The notes: a model not told the origin generated them from the sequence alone. DNA of 20,152 nucleotides from Lysinibacillus pakistanensis (GCA_001312325.1 BBDJ01000052.1:1-20152), one strand, 5' to 3'. Positions 6,957 to 17,176 are shown, counted from the first letter of the stretch. Translations and numbers: made by a program.

Positions 6957-7988
6957 TTATTTTATTGGAAGTGTGACAGGATCCATCTCCTTCATTTCCA
7001 TACCTTTTCCGGAGCCTAAGGAGAAATAGATCACTGGAACAAATGTAATGGACTTGGCGGATGAATGAATAGCCTGTATAGTAGCACTAGATTTGTAGGA
7101 AATACCATTGTCAAGACTTCTTGCGCCATTTCCATGCACTGTATACTTATTCCCTGCATTATCTTGCAGTTCATCAAATTGCACTGTCACCTCTGGCCAT
7201 TTTTTTCAGCAACTCTGGATCAACTTCATATTCAAAATGAATAATCGTGGACATATCATTTTTTTTCAAGGGCTGTAAATCTAGCAGTGACATCATAATT
7301 AGTAACGGTTTCATTTATTAACTGTAACTCACCTGCAAGTTTTGAGACTTTAAAATGAAAAGCCCAATCACCCTTTACTATTTTATCTGTATTTACATAG
7401 AAAGCCTGTGGCGTCCAGCTTACCTCTACTTCCTCTGGTGCTTCTTTATCAAAATAGGGTGTGACATTTGCTAACCCAACATATTTATTATCACTTATTT
7501 TTTTCTAGTCGACTCCCTCCTCCCATAGCCACAGAACCTTTTACATCAATAAAATTACCTTGAAAAAATGGATGGGAGCTTAATTCTGTATCACTTTCCA
7601 GTGCAAAAGAAATCGTGAGGGAAGTACCATCAAAAACTGCATTTTCGATCATCATTGATATACCGTTACTAGTTTGAACCTGACCAATTTCTGTAGCGTA
7701 ACTATCGAAATTCTCAAACATAGTGTCTTTATTATTAAAATAGCTAGCTATGTTTTTCATAAATGGAATTTGTGAAGCAAGAGTCGGAAAAGCAGTTGCT
7801 ACAGTTGTTACGGTGCCGATGCCAATGATTGCCGCAGCTGATAAATGACGTACCCATTTTGGTACACGTTTTTTTACTGTTTGCTTAAAAACCCTTTGCT
7901 TTAGCTTAGCCTTTTGCTGTGATGACAATTCCAGTGGTTCTATATTTTCAATATCTAAACTTAACCAGTCTTTATAGCTTTTTGTCAT
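6957..7988 (-). CDS. DUF4179-type anti-sigma factor (frameshifted)
   Basis: Reconstructed length 342 residues. A cytoplasmic N-terminus of about 47 residues contains LSSQQKAKLKQRVFKQ. It is followed by one membrane segment (HLSAAAIIGIGTVTTVATAF, about 48-67) and a large extracytoplasmic part starting with the DUF4179 pattern (FPTLASQIPFMKNIASYF). The C-terminal part is beta-rich and ends KGMEMKEMDPVTLPIK. This topology is typical of membrane anti-sigma factors that hold an ECF sigma factor until an envelope signal arrives. Frame breaks at T7 7498-7504, T8 7259-7266 and T7 7200-7206 are each repaired by removing one base (LEKISDNKYVGLANV, ALEKNDMSTI, LLKKWPEVTVQF). Its ATG overlaps the sigma stop codon (ATGA, 7988-7985), so translation is coupled. 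Confidence 0.85.
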
Positions 7989-8552
7989 ACGAATACCTCC
8001 CTTAACTTTATGGATGTAGCTAGCTTTTTCTTCCCTCGGTATAGCCGGTTTTCTACAGCCGCCTTTGATAAATGAAGTGTCTCTGCTATTTCAGTATTCG
8101 TTAACTGTAGAAAATACTTCATCATAAAAATATCCCGATCAACACTTTCTAAGCAGCTAATTGCGAATAATAAATCATTTCGTTGCTCCTTTTTTTAGAA
8201 ACTCCCGCTCTGTCTCTTTTACATCAGGCTTTTGTGAGAGCTCCTCGTCACCCTTCTCTCGTGCTTGTTGTTTTTCAAGCCTACGAAAAATATCTATCGC
8301 TTTATATTTTGTGAGCATACCTATCCATTTTTTTTAAAATCTTCAGGCTGGCCTTCAAATTGTTTAGCATTTTGCCAAATAGCTAAAAACACATCATTTA
8401 CACATTCTTCAATAGCATCTTTATTGATGTCTGAAAGAATTTTATAAGCTATTGCATTCACGAAACTAGAATAATGCTCTATTACATAATCAAGTGCATC
8501 TTCTTTTTTTATTTTGTAAACGGCTAATGAAATTTTTAGCAGTGCACCTCAT
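7985..8552 (-). CDS. ECF RNA polymerase sigma factor (frameshifted)
   Basis: Reconstructed to 187 residues, normal for ECF sigma factors. Region 2 includes EECVNDVFLAIWQNAKQFEGQ and FKKWIGMLTKYKAIDIFRRLEK, the usual -10-reading and core-binding helices. Region 4 includes CLESVDRDIFMMKYFLQLTNTEIAETLHLSKAAVENRLYRGKKKL, a helix-turn-helix for the -35 box. T7 8504-8510, T8 8328-8335 (two extra bases) and T7 8190-8196 must be corrected. I chose the second of two adjacent ATGs (8552) because GGGAGG lies 6 bases before it, against 3 for the ATG at 8555. The overlap with the DUF4179 gene and the promoter at 8600-8628 point to an autoregulated sigma/anti-sigma pair. Which named sigma it matches cannot be told. 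Confidence 0.85.
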
Positions 8553-8599
8553 CATTTCGCCTCCCTCTAAATCTTTTGAAAAAGCTTTTTCACTAACTA

Positions 8600-8628
8600 T
8601 ATCGAATGCAAAGTGTTAAAACTCTCAA
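8600..8628 (-). promoter_or_regulatory. Possible autoregulated ECF promoter of the sigma operon
   Basis: On the - strand TTGAGAG (8628-8622), 17 bases and CGATA (8604-8600) have the same spacing and the same TTTTA just after the -35 as the promoter at 6885-6913. It departs from the ECF consensus at a few positions (GAG for AAC, CGAT for CGTA). A perfect 14-bp palindrome, GAAAAAGCTTTTTC (8578-8591), lies between it and the start codon. Confidence 0.4.
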
Positions 8629-8778
8629 CTTTTTAAACATTTCTTTTATAATGATTTTTATAAATGAGCATACTGTAAATTTAATAATTCATTAATCATT
8701 GTTCGGCTTTCAAAAATTGAGACTATACGCTATTCTTAAATCTCTAAGATGATTATAAAAATGAAAGGGTGTGTCCCC

Positions 8779-9502
8779 ATGCAAGAACCAACTATTTTAG
8801 TAGTGGATGATGAGGCTGATTTAGCTAATCTGCTAAAAGTCAGTCTGCAAAAAGAGGGCTATAAGCAAATTTATACTGCAGGTACTATTCAAGAAGCATG
8901 GACAAGCTTTCAGCAGACACAACCAAATATTGTGCTACTCGATGTCATGCTTCCAGATGGTGAGGGCTATGATTTATGTAGACGAATTCGAGAAGTATCG
9001 CATGTTCCAGTCCTTTTTATGTCAGCGAAAAATGAGGAAATAGATAAAATTTTAGGGCTGGCAATTGGGGGCGATGATTATATTACAAAACCCTTTAGTC
9101 CAAAGGAGGTTGCCTATCGCGTAAAGGCACAATTACGTAGAGCTGGCTATCAAACACAGGAGTCAACACCGAGCATTGCCGAAAAGACATTACAGGTTGG
9201 ACCCTTCCAGCTAAATGCTGATGAAACTGAAGTTCAGAAGAATGGCGTTTTATTGGAATTAACGGCTAAGGAAATTGGTTTAATGGCCTGCTTTATGCAC
9301 CATCCTAATCGAATTTTAAGTAAAGAGACTCTTTTTGAGCGTGTATGGGGAGAGGATTTTTTTCGGCTCTGATAATACTGTCATGGTGCATATTCGACGT
9401 CTGCGCGAGAAAATTGAGCAGGATGCTTCTAAACCTATGTACATCACCACTGTTAAAGGACTTGGCTATAAATTTGTCCTACCGAAAGAGGCACAAGGAT
9501 GA
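8779..9502 (+). CDS. OmpR/PhoB-family response regulator (frameshifted)
   Basis: Reconstructed to 240 residues. The receiver domain has acidic Asp10 and Asp11 (LVVDDE), phospho-acceptor Asp55 ([10 protein letters not shown]), the Thr/Ser switch in VLFMSAKN and Lys in DYITKPF. The C-terminal winged helix includes [52 protein letters not shown] and [10 protein letters not shown]7 at 9357-9363 should be T6; otherwise it stops at 9372. The ATG at 8779 has AAAGGGTG 7 bases upstream; an in-frame ATG at 8749 has none. The stop codon overlaps the kinase start (ATGA, 9499-9502). Its probable target is the promoter at 13920-13967 of the convergent ABC transporter operon. Confidence 0.9.
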
Positions 9503-10888
9503 GATGGAAATTAACAGCACGCTTTCTCCTTTCCGTACTATCTATTGTCATTATCGTTATTTTTGTCAATACTGCTATTCTTATTGGGCTCCTCATTTAT
9601 CGGCTAGCAAATGAAAATGATAGCTTTGTTCGATCTACAGAAGAAAGCTTTGTACGGGATTTCCAAAAATATATTGATATAAGTAATGAAAAGCCTTCAA
9701 TCACTAAAGAAGGACTTGAACACTTGCATCAGCGAAATGCTTGGATTCAGTTACTTGATGTGAATGGTCAAGTTATCGATTCCCAATTCGCACCAGAGAA
9801 AGCTCTTTCACACTATGCACCTATAGATTTAATTCAAGTATATAAATATAAGGAATTTGATGCTGATACTACTGTTTATGTTGGCAGTAAGGATGAAGTA
9901 AATTATCTCATTGGTATCAAGGGTAGTGGTGTGACAAGACTCGTTATGCATCTTTCTGGCACTTCATTTTTACAGTTTATTGGAAAATTCGGGTTGTTTA
10001 TTGTTATTGCCGATTTATTAGTAGCTACATTAGTGGGCTGGCTTTTTGGTCGTACATTAACTAAGCCACTATATGCACTGATAGAGCGTATCCGTCATTT
10101 AAAAAAATCATGAGCATCAAACTGTTAAAATGCCTAGTGGTGTGTATAAACCCGTTTTTGAAAATTTAAATGAGGTATCCAGAGAATTAGCTGCACACGA
10201 GCAGGAACGCAAGCGACTAGAATTGATGCGTGAAGAATGGATTAGTAATGTCTCACACGACATGAAAACGCCCCTTGCCTCTATTCGTGGTTATGCTGAG
10301 CTGTTAGATGATGAAACACTAACTCCTCAAGAGCAAGCTGAATATGCACAAATCATTGAGAAACAGTCATTGCATATGCAAGATTTGCTAGATGATTTAA
10401 ATTTAACGATGCGCTTAAGACATCAGCAGCTTCCGCTCACACTAAGAGAAATTGACATAGTGTCGTTTATTCGTGAGATTTTGATTGATACATTAAATAC
10501 GCCACACTATGAGCTTGCCAATATTGAGTTTGAGGCAACCTCACATAACAGTTGCCATCAAATAGATGAGCATTTTATGCGCAGAGCTATCATGAACTTT
10601 TTACACAACGCTCTGCTTCACAATGGTCCTGATGTAACTGTCCATGTGTCTGTGGATGAGAATATTATTACAATTTCTGATAATGGCAAAGGGATAGCGG
10701 CGGCAGATTTAGAGCATATTTTTGAGCGCTATTATCGTGGTACAAATACAGAACAAACAACTGGCACTGGTTTAGGCACAGCTATTGCTAGGGATATTAT
10801 TGAGGCTCATGGAGGAACAGTCAGTATTACCTCCGAAGAACAAAAAGGAACAACCGTTAGCATTTATCTAAAAAGGGAGCAGTCCTAG
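9499..10888 (+). CDS. Membrane sensor histidine kinase with extracytoplasmic sensor domain (frameshifted)
   Basis: Reconstructed to 462 residues. Membrane segments lie at about 8-32 and 158-184, enclosing a sensor region of about 120 residues outside the membrane. Next come a HAMP linker, the dimerisation helix with His253 in [17 protein letters not shown], and the ATPase domain: N box [10 protein letters not shown]1 SDNGKGI, F box FERYYRG, G2 GTGLGTAIA. The A7 run at 10101-10107 should be A6, giving [15 protein letters not shown] across the join. Kinases paired with BceAB-type transporters usually have only a very short external loop, so this long sensor is unusual if it serves the transporter next door. 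It overlaps the regulator by 4 bases and ends in a terminator stem. Confidence 0.9.
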
Positions 10889-10898
10889 TGGCTGCTCC
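10876..10898 (+). terminator. Terminator overlapping the kinase stop codon
   Basis: The stem GGAGCAG (10876-10882) with CTGCTCC (10892-10898) is followed by TCTTTGTTATTT. Its left arm encodes the last residues of the kinase. It separates the convergent two-component and transporter operons, whose coding regions are only 16 bp apart. Confidence 0.7.
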
Positions 10899-10904
10899 TC
10901 TTTG

Positions 10905-11268
10905 TTATTTCATTTGATCCTGCACCTTAGCAGGTAACTCATGGAATTTGACTTCATCATATGAAGTGACTTCTGTTTCTTTTTTTTACATATAGCTTTA
11001 AATAGGCATCATGACGTAAATTTTTCTGAGCGGAGAACTTTAATGTTTTTTTTCTTCGCCATTTTTATTGTAAGTAGGTAGCTCGTACCAATACGTTTTA
11101 AAAATTTCACCACTACTTACCTTATATTCCTCTACCTCACCATCCATCGTAATATGGGCATAGTAGGTGTCTTTATTTAAACGATTAAAGTCTACAGTCA
11201 TCAATACAATCAATCCTGCAACGAATAGGATAAACAACGCACCTATTCCTAAAAATACTTTTTTTCAT
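10905..11268 (-). CDS. YxeA family protein (DUF1093; frameshifted)
   Basis: Reconstructed to 119 residues: an N-terminal signal-like membrane segment (MKKVFLGIGALFILFVAGLIVLM), then a small exported domain with YYAHITMDG, YWYELPTYNKNGEEKTLKF, LRHDAYLKLYVKKE and a conserved end, YDEVKFHELPAKVQ. YxeA proteins are small secreted or anchored proteins of unknown function. In Bacillus subtilis yxeA follows yxdLM, a BceAB-type transporter, as it does here. Corrections: T7 11259-11265 to 6, T8 11046-11053 to 6, T8 10980-10987 to 7. Its ATG lies one base after the permease stop codon, and the Shine-Dalgarno AGGGGAA overlaps the end of the permease. Confidence 0.85.
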
Positions 11269-11269
11269 A

Positions 11270-13138
11270 TTAATTCCCCTGTCTTACAATTTTATAAAAT
11301 GCACGTACGGTAAAGATATAATAAATAAAGTAAATAGCTGAGTATGCAACCATCCACAGTATTACTGGCTTCGTAATATTCATGCCAAACAACTGTGAAA
11401 AAGCTAGTAACGCAAACGCACTATGCACAATGCCTACGATAAGTGGTGCACTAAAGATAACAGCCACCTGCCCTGCCACTGTCTTTAAGATTTGCTTACT
11501 ATTCACACCGATTTTATTTAGAATGGCATATTTCGCCTGATCTTCCTCAGCTTCCGTTAAAATTTTGAAGTAAATAATACTACCTGTTGCCGCTAGGAAA
11601 ACTAGGCCTAGGAAGCTGCCCACAAACAATAGTGCACCAACTGTCGCTAAACTATCCTCATAGCTTTGCGGAACACTAGAGAAAGATTCTTGTTGTTCTG
11701 TGGTCAATTGCTTGGAAATGTCTTGTGAAACCGCCTGTTGCTTCAAATCATTATCTAATCCAACAACCTGCATCTTTACCTCTTCAGCATGAGTAGCAGC
11801 GAACTCTTGATCATTCACCACAAGTACTGTTCCGGCTGCTATAAAGTTTAGTACGCTTTCTGTGTACATTTTATCTACATGGAAGGACTCTCCGTTTTGT
11901 AGCTTAAAGTCCTCCCCTGTAAAATCATGTGAAAATCGTTCATCGTAGGCTGCATCAAGTAATACGGTTGATCCATCTGCAATATGCAGTTCTTGACTCT
12001 TACCTTGGAATTTCGCTAAACGATTATAATCCGATTCCTTCAATAAGGTATATTCAAAAAAACGACAAATCATTATCGACACGTAAATTTTTCACTGCAA
12101 GTGATTCATTATATAAGACATCTTTCTGAGAAATTTCTACTGGATCGCCCTTCCACATAAATGTATTTGGCAGCATCTGACGTACAGTGGCCTCAGCATT
12201 GTAATACATTCCAAAGACACCACCACCAGCAGTAATAGTCGTTGCACTTAAGATCGCAATAATCGACAACGATTTCGCATTTGCTCGTATGCGATATAAT
12301 AGCTGTGAGACACCTATTAAATTTAAGCCCTTCCAAGACCAAGACGTTGGTCGTTTTAATGCTGTTAATACAAAGACACTAACACTATGGAATAGAAGAT
12401 AAGTCCCTGCAATGGTTACTCCTATGACCATTAGTGGCGTACCTAAAACGGTGAAGAATCGCCAAATTTACTCGTAAACATATCAGAGGCGGCTGTATAA
12501 TAACCAAATGCAATGAGTGCTGTCCCAAGTAAAGCAGCTACTAAAGATGCACGTGGAATTTGCTCACCCTGTTTTTCAGCATGAAATAAATCAATTAATT
12601 TAAATTGGTATATAACACGATAGCCTTGTAAGGATGTGAATAAAAACAATAGTGTAAAAATACCAGTTGTATTCATCAGTGCTTCCACTGAAAAAGTTAG
12701 ACTTCCAACCACCTCATAGCCCATTAATTTTACTAGGATCATTAATAGACCCTGTGACATAAAGAACCCTAGAACAATACCGAGTACTAGAGAGACTAGT
12801 CCTATGACTAAATTCTCAAAAAAAAGCATAAGACCGATCTTTTGCTTACGCACACCTAATAATGAATAGAGTGCTACTTCCTTTTTCCGTTTCTTCATGA
12901 AAAATGAATTAGAATATGCCATAAAGATGACAATAAAGAACAATAGCACAACCGACGATGCACTCATCAATCCTTTAATTTGCTGAGTGGATTGTTTTAA
13001 GGCTGATAGATCATCATTATATTTTAGCGTCACAAACGTAAAGTAAATAACAATACTAAATACCATCGAGGCAATATATAAAAAGTAATTCGACAAATTA
13101 CGCTGAATATTTTTACGTGCTAAGCTAAATAACGTCAT
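11270..13138 (-). CDS. BceB-type ABC transporter permease (frameshifted)
   Basis: Reconstructed to 622 residues. It begins [25 protein letters not shown] and has ten likely membrane segments. Two FtsX-like regions carry MKKRKKEVALYSLLGVRKQKIG near residue 90 and EEDQAKYAILNKIGVNSKQIL near the C-terminus. A large extracytoplasmic domain of roughly 200 residues lies between them, the trait of peptide-antibiotic detoxification permeases. Two frame errors: a missing base in the T run near 12464-12466 (restoring SKFWRFFTVLGTP) and an extra one in A7 12056-12062 (restoring LSFFEYTLL). The start overlaps the ATPase gene by 14 bases, and GGGGTGGAG before the ATG is its Shine-Dalgarno site. The substrate cannot be told; such systems usually act on cell-wall-active peptides. 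Confidence 0.9.
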
Positions 13139-13892
13139 TTACTCCACCCCCGATGCTAGACAGCACCTGTAAGATCTCTTGGAAAAATTGCTTCCTTGTG
13201 AGAGTCCCACGATGAATTTCTTTAGATAGCTGCCCATCCTGAATAAATAGTATGCGCTGACAGAAGCTAGCTGCAAAGGCATCATGGGTAACCATCATAA
13301 TGGTAGCTGCTTGGGATTGATTTAAATCACTTAAACTTTCAAGTAAATCTGTTGCTGACTTTGAATCTAATGCACCTGTAGGCTCATCGGCAAAGATTAA
13401 TTTTGGCTCTGTCACTAACGCACGTGATGAGGCTGTACGTTGTTTTTGTCCACCTGAAATTTGGTATGGATATTTATCCAATAAATCACGAATGCCAAAC
13501 AATGAGGCAATGCGATCAACTCTAGCGCTAATAGCCTTTGTTGGCATCTTTGCAATAGCCAGTGGCAAAACTATATTTTCTCGTACTGTCAAAGAATCAA
13601 GTAAGTTATAGTCTTGGAATATAAATCCTAAGTTATCACGACGAAAATCCGCTAATTCAGCATCTTTCATACGTGCTAGGTTGGTATCACCGATAATTAT
13701 TTCACCAGTCGTTGGTGTATCGATCGTTGCTAATACATTGAGAAGCGTAGATTTACCTGCCCCTGAAGGACCCATTACACCAACAAACTCTCCTTTTTCT
13801 ACTCCAAATGATATATTTGATAGCGCTGTAAAAGTATTTGCGCCTTTGCCGTAAGTTTTTCCAACGTTTTGAACCTTTAATAATGGCGTCAT
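13125..13892 (-). CDS. BceA-type ABC transporter ATP-binding protein
   Basis: 255 residues, intact. Walker [11 protein letters not shown]-loop [18 protein letters not shown], signature ISGGQKQR, Walker [13 protein letters not shown] and H-loop [10 protein letters not shown] are all in order. The [14 protein letters not shown] pattern is typical of the MacB/BceA group. It would power the permease encoded next, in the order ATPase, permease, YxeA. The ATG is preceded by AGAGGTGAG. The C-terminal tail (about residues 228-255) is longer than the minimal domain. There is no A/T run of 7 or more, which agrees with the gene being unbroken. Confidence 0.95.
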   Translation of the reverse strand: MTPLLKVQNVGKTYGKGANTFTALSNISFGVEKGEFVGVMGPSGAGKSTLLNVLATIDTPTTGEIIIGDTNLARMKDAELADFRRDNLGFIFQDYNLLDSLTVRENIVLPLAIAKMPTKAISARVDRIASLFGIRDLLDKYPYQISGGQKQRTASSRALVTEPKLIFADEPTGALDSKSATDLLESLSDLNQSQAATIMMVTHDAFAASFCQRILFIQDGQLSKEIHRGTLTRKQFFQEILQVLSSIGGGVNDVI

Positions 13893-13919
13893 ATACGCTC
13901 ACCTCTTCTTTCTGACCTT

Positions 13920-13967
13920 AGTATACGACTCCAAACTTACAGCAAATTTGTCGTAAGCTTACAGCAA
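13920..13967 (-). promoter_or_regulatory. Activated promoter of the ABC transporter operon with three half-sites
   Basis: On the - strand TATACT (13925-13920) is a good -10 box, 28 bases before the ATPase ATG, but the -35 position holds no consensus. Instead three contiguous half-sites cover it: CTTACAGCAAA (13936-13946), TTTGTCGTAAG (13947-13957, inverted) and CTTACAGCAA (13958-13967). The first two form a 22-bp dyad with two mismatches. An operator in place of a -35 is typical of activation by an OmpR-family regulator, most likely the one encoded at 8779-9502. Confidence 0.6.
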
Positions 13968-14055
13968 CCTTAAATCAATCGTTTGTCGAAAAGTTAATAT
14001 GTTTTATCGAAACATTTCCCTCTTTTATCGCCCAATTTTTAATAAATATCGACAT

Positions 14056-14091
14056 AAAAAAAGAATTCACACACAGATTGTGCATGAATTC
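14056..14091 (-). terminator. Terminator of the vanZ/cdr/gpx operon
   Basis: The stem GAATTCA (14063-14069) with TGAATTC (14085-14091), extended inward by partial CACA/TGTG pairing, is followed on the - strand by T7 (14062-14056). It lies 7 bases beyond the peroxidase stop. Confidence 0.75.
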
Positions 14092-14098
14092 CCCTAAA

Positions 14099-14575
14099 CT
14101 ATTGTGCTAACACTTTCTTAATATCATCCTCAAAGCTATGTGGCTTATCCGCTGATGCGTAACGTCCAACAACCTCACCATCACGATTGACAAGGAATTT
14201 TGTAAAGTTCCACTTAATGCTGTTGCCTAAAAATCCTTTTGAGTGAGAAGTGAGATAATCAAAAATAGGATGCGCTTCTTTACCGTTTACCTTGACAATC
14301 TCATGCATTGGGAACGTCACTCCATATGTCAGTCGACACTGTGATGCCGCTTCTTCTGCAGTCGCGAGCTCTTGCTTAAACTGATTTGACGGGAATCCAA
14401 GGACAACAAGACCTTCCTCCTGGTATTTCTCATAGAGACCCTCTAATTCCTCAAACTGCGGTGTAAAGCCACATTTTGAGGCTGTATTGACAATTAGCAT
14501 AGGCTTTCCCTTATATCGTTCCAAGCTATAGATAGTACCATCCTCTAAGGTTACGTTAATATCATAAATGCTCAT
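14099..14575 (-). CDS. Glutathione peroxidase family thiol peroxidase
   Basis: 158 residues, intact and full length. The active-site motif NTASKCGFTPQ holds the peroxidatic Cys at about residue 35 (Cys, not selenocysteine). GFPSNQF supplies the Gln, and WNFTKFLV the Trp and Asn, of the catalytic tetrad. A further Cys in ASQCRLTYGVTFPM matches the position of the resolving Cys in thioredoxin-dependent members. It reduces hydroperoxides in the cytosol, probably with thioredoxin or a low-molecular-weight thiol. GGAGG lies 7 bases before the ATG. It follows the CoA-disulfide reductase gene by 15 bases in one operon, a sensible thiol-redox pairing. Confidence 0.95.
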   Translation of the reverse strand: MSIYDINVTLEDGTIYSLERYKGKPMLIVNTASKCGFTPQFEELEGLYEKYQEEGLVVLGFPSNQFKQELATAEEAASQCRLTYGVTFPMHEIVKVNGKEAHPIFDYLTSHSKGFLGNSIKWNFTKFLVNRDGEVVGRYASADKPHSFEDDIKKVLAQ

Positions 14576-14590
14576 TTCTCTACCTCCTAT

Positions 14591-15926
14591 TTATAAACGT
14601 CCATTCTTTCTTGCAATCTGCTGCAATGGATCCCAAACACCGTTAAATGGCGGCGCATAGGCTAAATCTAAATCTAATAAATCAGGTAGTGTCATTTTAC
14701 TGTATAAAGCTGTCGCAAAAACATCAATACGCTTATCAACACCAGAAGGTCCCACAATTTGAGCACCTAACAACAGTTGATCTCGCTTTCTCACAATAAT
14801 TTTAATGTACATTCGTTGAGCACCAGGGTAATAACCTGCAATATGGCGAGCCGATAATTTAAAAGCCTCATAGTCAAATCCCAGCTCTTTTGCCTTCTGC
14901 TCATTAATACCCGTTGTAGCAATTGTTAAATTGAAAAATTTTAAAATAGAAGTACCCACTATGCCACGAAACGGTGCAAATTTACCAGACATATTAAGTC
15001 CAGCCAGCCGTCCCTGCTTATTAGCAGTCGTACCCAGCGGTATATAATCTAAGCGTTCCTTGACAATATTGAACTGCGTAGCACAATCACCAGCAGCGTA
15101 AATATTTTCGATAGAGGTCTCTAAATGGCGATTAACAATGATTGCACCATTTTTCAACATTGCTATACCCGTTCCCTCTAAAAATTGTGTATTCGGCTTA
15201 ATCCCTACAGCCATAATCACTAAATCTGTTTGGAGGGCACCTTTATCTGTCAACACTTGTTCCACACGGTGCTGACCTTCAAACGCTTTTACATCTGTAT
15301 TTAGCAATAGTTCAATATCATTCTTTTTTGCCTCATCATGAACATGCTGGGCAAATTCTTCATCTAAAATTCTAGCAACATAGCTACTTCGCTGAATTAA
15401 TCTTACCTTTTTACCACATGCATGAATCGTTTCAGCCATTTCTAGACCAATATAGCCGCCACCTATAATAGTGACAGTTTCTATATCTGGTGTTAAATCG
15501 GCTAGTAAATCCTCTAGCTGAGGAATTGTTTTCACCGTGTGTATACCTGCTAAATGCGCACCTTTTTTTCACTGGCATCGTCGGATCTGCACCCGTTGCG
15601 ATAAGAAGTTTATCATAAGGGAGTTCAAAGGCTTCTCCAGATGCCTGTGTACCAAAAACAAGCTGCTTGTCTACATCTATTCCATTTACTTCATAACCTA
15701 CTCGTGCATCAATGCCATACTTATCACGAAATGTTTCTACATCTCTTGCAATAAGCCGCTTTGTCGATGAAATACGTCCATCCACTACATAGGGCAATCC
15801 ACATTGCCCATATGAATAAATAAATCCACGCTCTAAAGATGTTATCTCTGCGCCTGGTACATTACGATATATCTCCATTGCTGCTGACATTCCTGCAGCA
15901 TCTCCCCCGATGATTACGTATTTCAT
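14591..15926 (-). CDS. CoA-disulfide reductase / FAD-dependent NAD(P)H oxidoreductase (frameshifted)
   Basis: Reconstructed to 444 residues. FAD-binding [12 protein letters not shown] is at the N-terminus and redox-active Cys42 lies in [10 protein letters not shown]. The NAD(P)H fold has [14 protein letters not shown], the second FAD motif is IYAAGDCA, and the dimerisation domain ends [13 protein letters not shown]. The single active-site Cys and the tail fit CoA-disulfide reductase, which keeps CoA reduced; NADH oxidases and polysulfide reductases share this fold. There is no rhodanese domain. T7 at 15563-15569 should be T6, restoring [20 protein letters not shown]. The ATG overlaps the vanZ stop (ATGA, 15926-15923). 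Confidence 0.9.
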
Positions 15927-17090
15927 TCAACAATCCCCCTTATTTTTTTTCTCGTTGCCACCAACCCAGCATACTCATCAATAAACAGATGGCGTTTCCC
16001 TCCACTTATTAAGACACGAGCTACATGTATGACAATTATAAGTCTAATAAGCAGGGCAGCCATAAATGCTACTAATGTAATTACTATTTGTAGCACATAG
16101 AAGGGCGAATCCATATTTAGCTTAATTTGTCCTAAAATAGCAATCATCTCTAATAGACTAATCGTTGCTAATATCGCGAAGCAGCGTCGCCATGTTTTCT
16201 GAATAATACCGTTGCCCTTTACACTTGTCATCGTAAAGCGTAAAACCTTCATACCAATAGTTGCTCCACCTGTAATAGTTGGAACTAGACCAAATAGCAA
16301 TATATACATTATGAACTTTATAAAAAAATTCAAAAATGCTATTATTAGGTACTACAGCCCCCACTACAACCAAAATAAGCTGCACAATAAATAAATCAAT
16401 AATGATGGCTAGTAATATAGATAGTGGTTTGACGATATCATTTTTTGCAATTTCTGCTGCCTTTGCCTGCACTGCCTCATGAGAAGGAAACAACGCCCAT
16501 ACAATAGGTGCTAAAAAGAACCCAAGCCATGCACCAGCGCTATTAAGCATTAAATCATCTACATCAAAAATACGGTACGCACAATTAAAGATGCCATAAA
16601 CTCCTGTAACTTGAGTTACCTCATAAAACAATGTTAGCAAAAAGCTGATGATAAATGCACGTTTCCAGTACTCTCTTTTTTTAAGAAAATAACGCAAGTA
16701 TATCCCAAATGGCATAAGTAATAAGAAATTATAAAAGGCTTGAAAAAAAAGCTGGTTGCTTCGTTATATAAAGCCATGTTGAGGGACTCGTAAGAACGAT
16801 TCCACTATCCTTTAAAATATCCCTAATAAATTGAAATGGGCGTAAATTATAGTGAACAGTATCTGCAGCTTGTAGCGAACAAGTATCACGAGTTGGAGGA
16901 AACGGTAATAAGACTAAACATAATGCTGATAAAAAGTAAAAAAATAAAGGAGAACATAATAATCGTTTTAGATATTGATAAATAACCGTACTTTCGATAG
17001 GTATAAATTAGCCAAGGTATAAACAAAGCAAAGGATAAAAAAAATGGTTATAAGAAAAGCCACCATAATCGATTGTGTATATAAAGACAT
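15923..17090 (-). CDS. VanZ-RDD fusion membrane protein (frameshifted)
   Basis: Reconstructed to 387 residues from pieces in several frames. The N-terminal VanZ domain has [76 protein letters not shown] and [16 protein letters not shown]. The C-terminal RDD domain has [18 protein letters not shown]. VanZ proteins are linked to teicoplanin/lipoglycopeptide resistance, but most chromosomal ones are uncharacterised. Errors: A8 17037-17044, an extra base near 16910 (outside a long run), A8 16743-16750 and A7 16322-16328. The ATG at 17090 has AGAGGTG 5 bases before it. The non-run error leaves a small chance that this gene is really decaying. Confidence 0.8.
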
Positions 17091-17176
17091 AAAAGCACCT
17101 CTTCGTTTTAAATTCCCGTTAATCCTAACGCTAAGTTTTAGTCTACCCTTTGAACACAACACTACTATTTCAGTAA

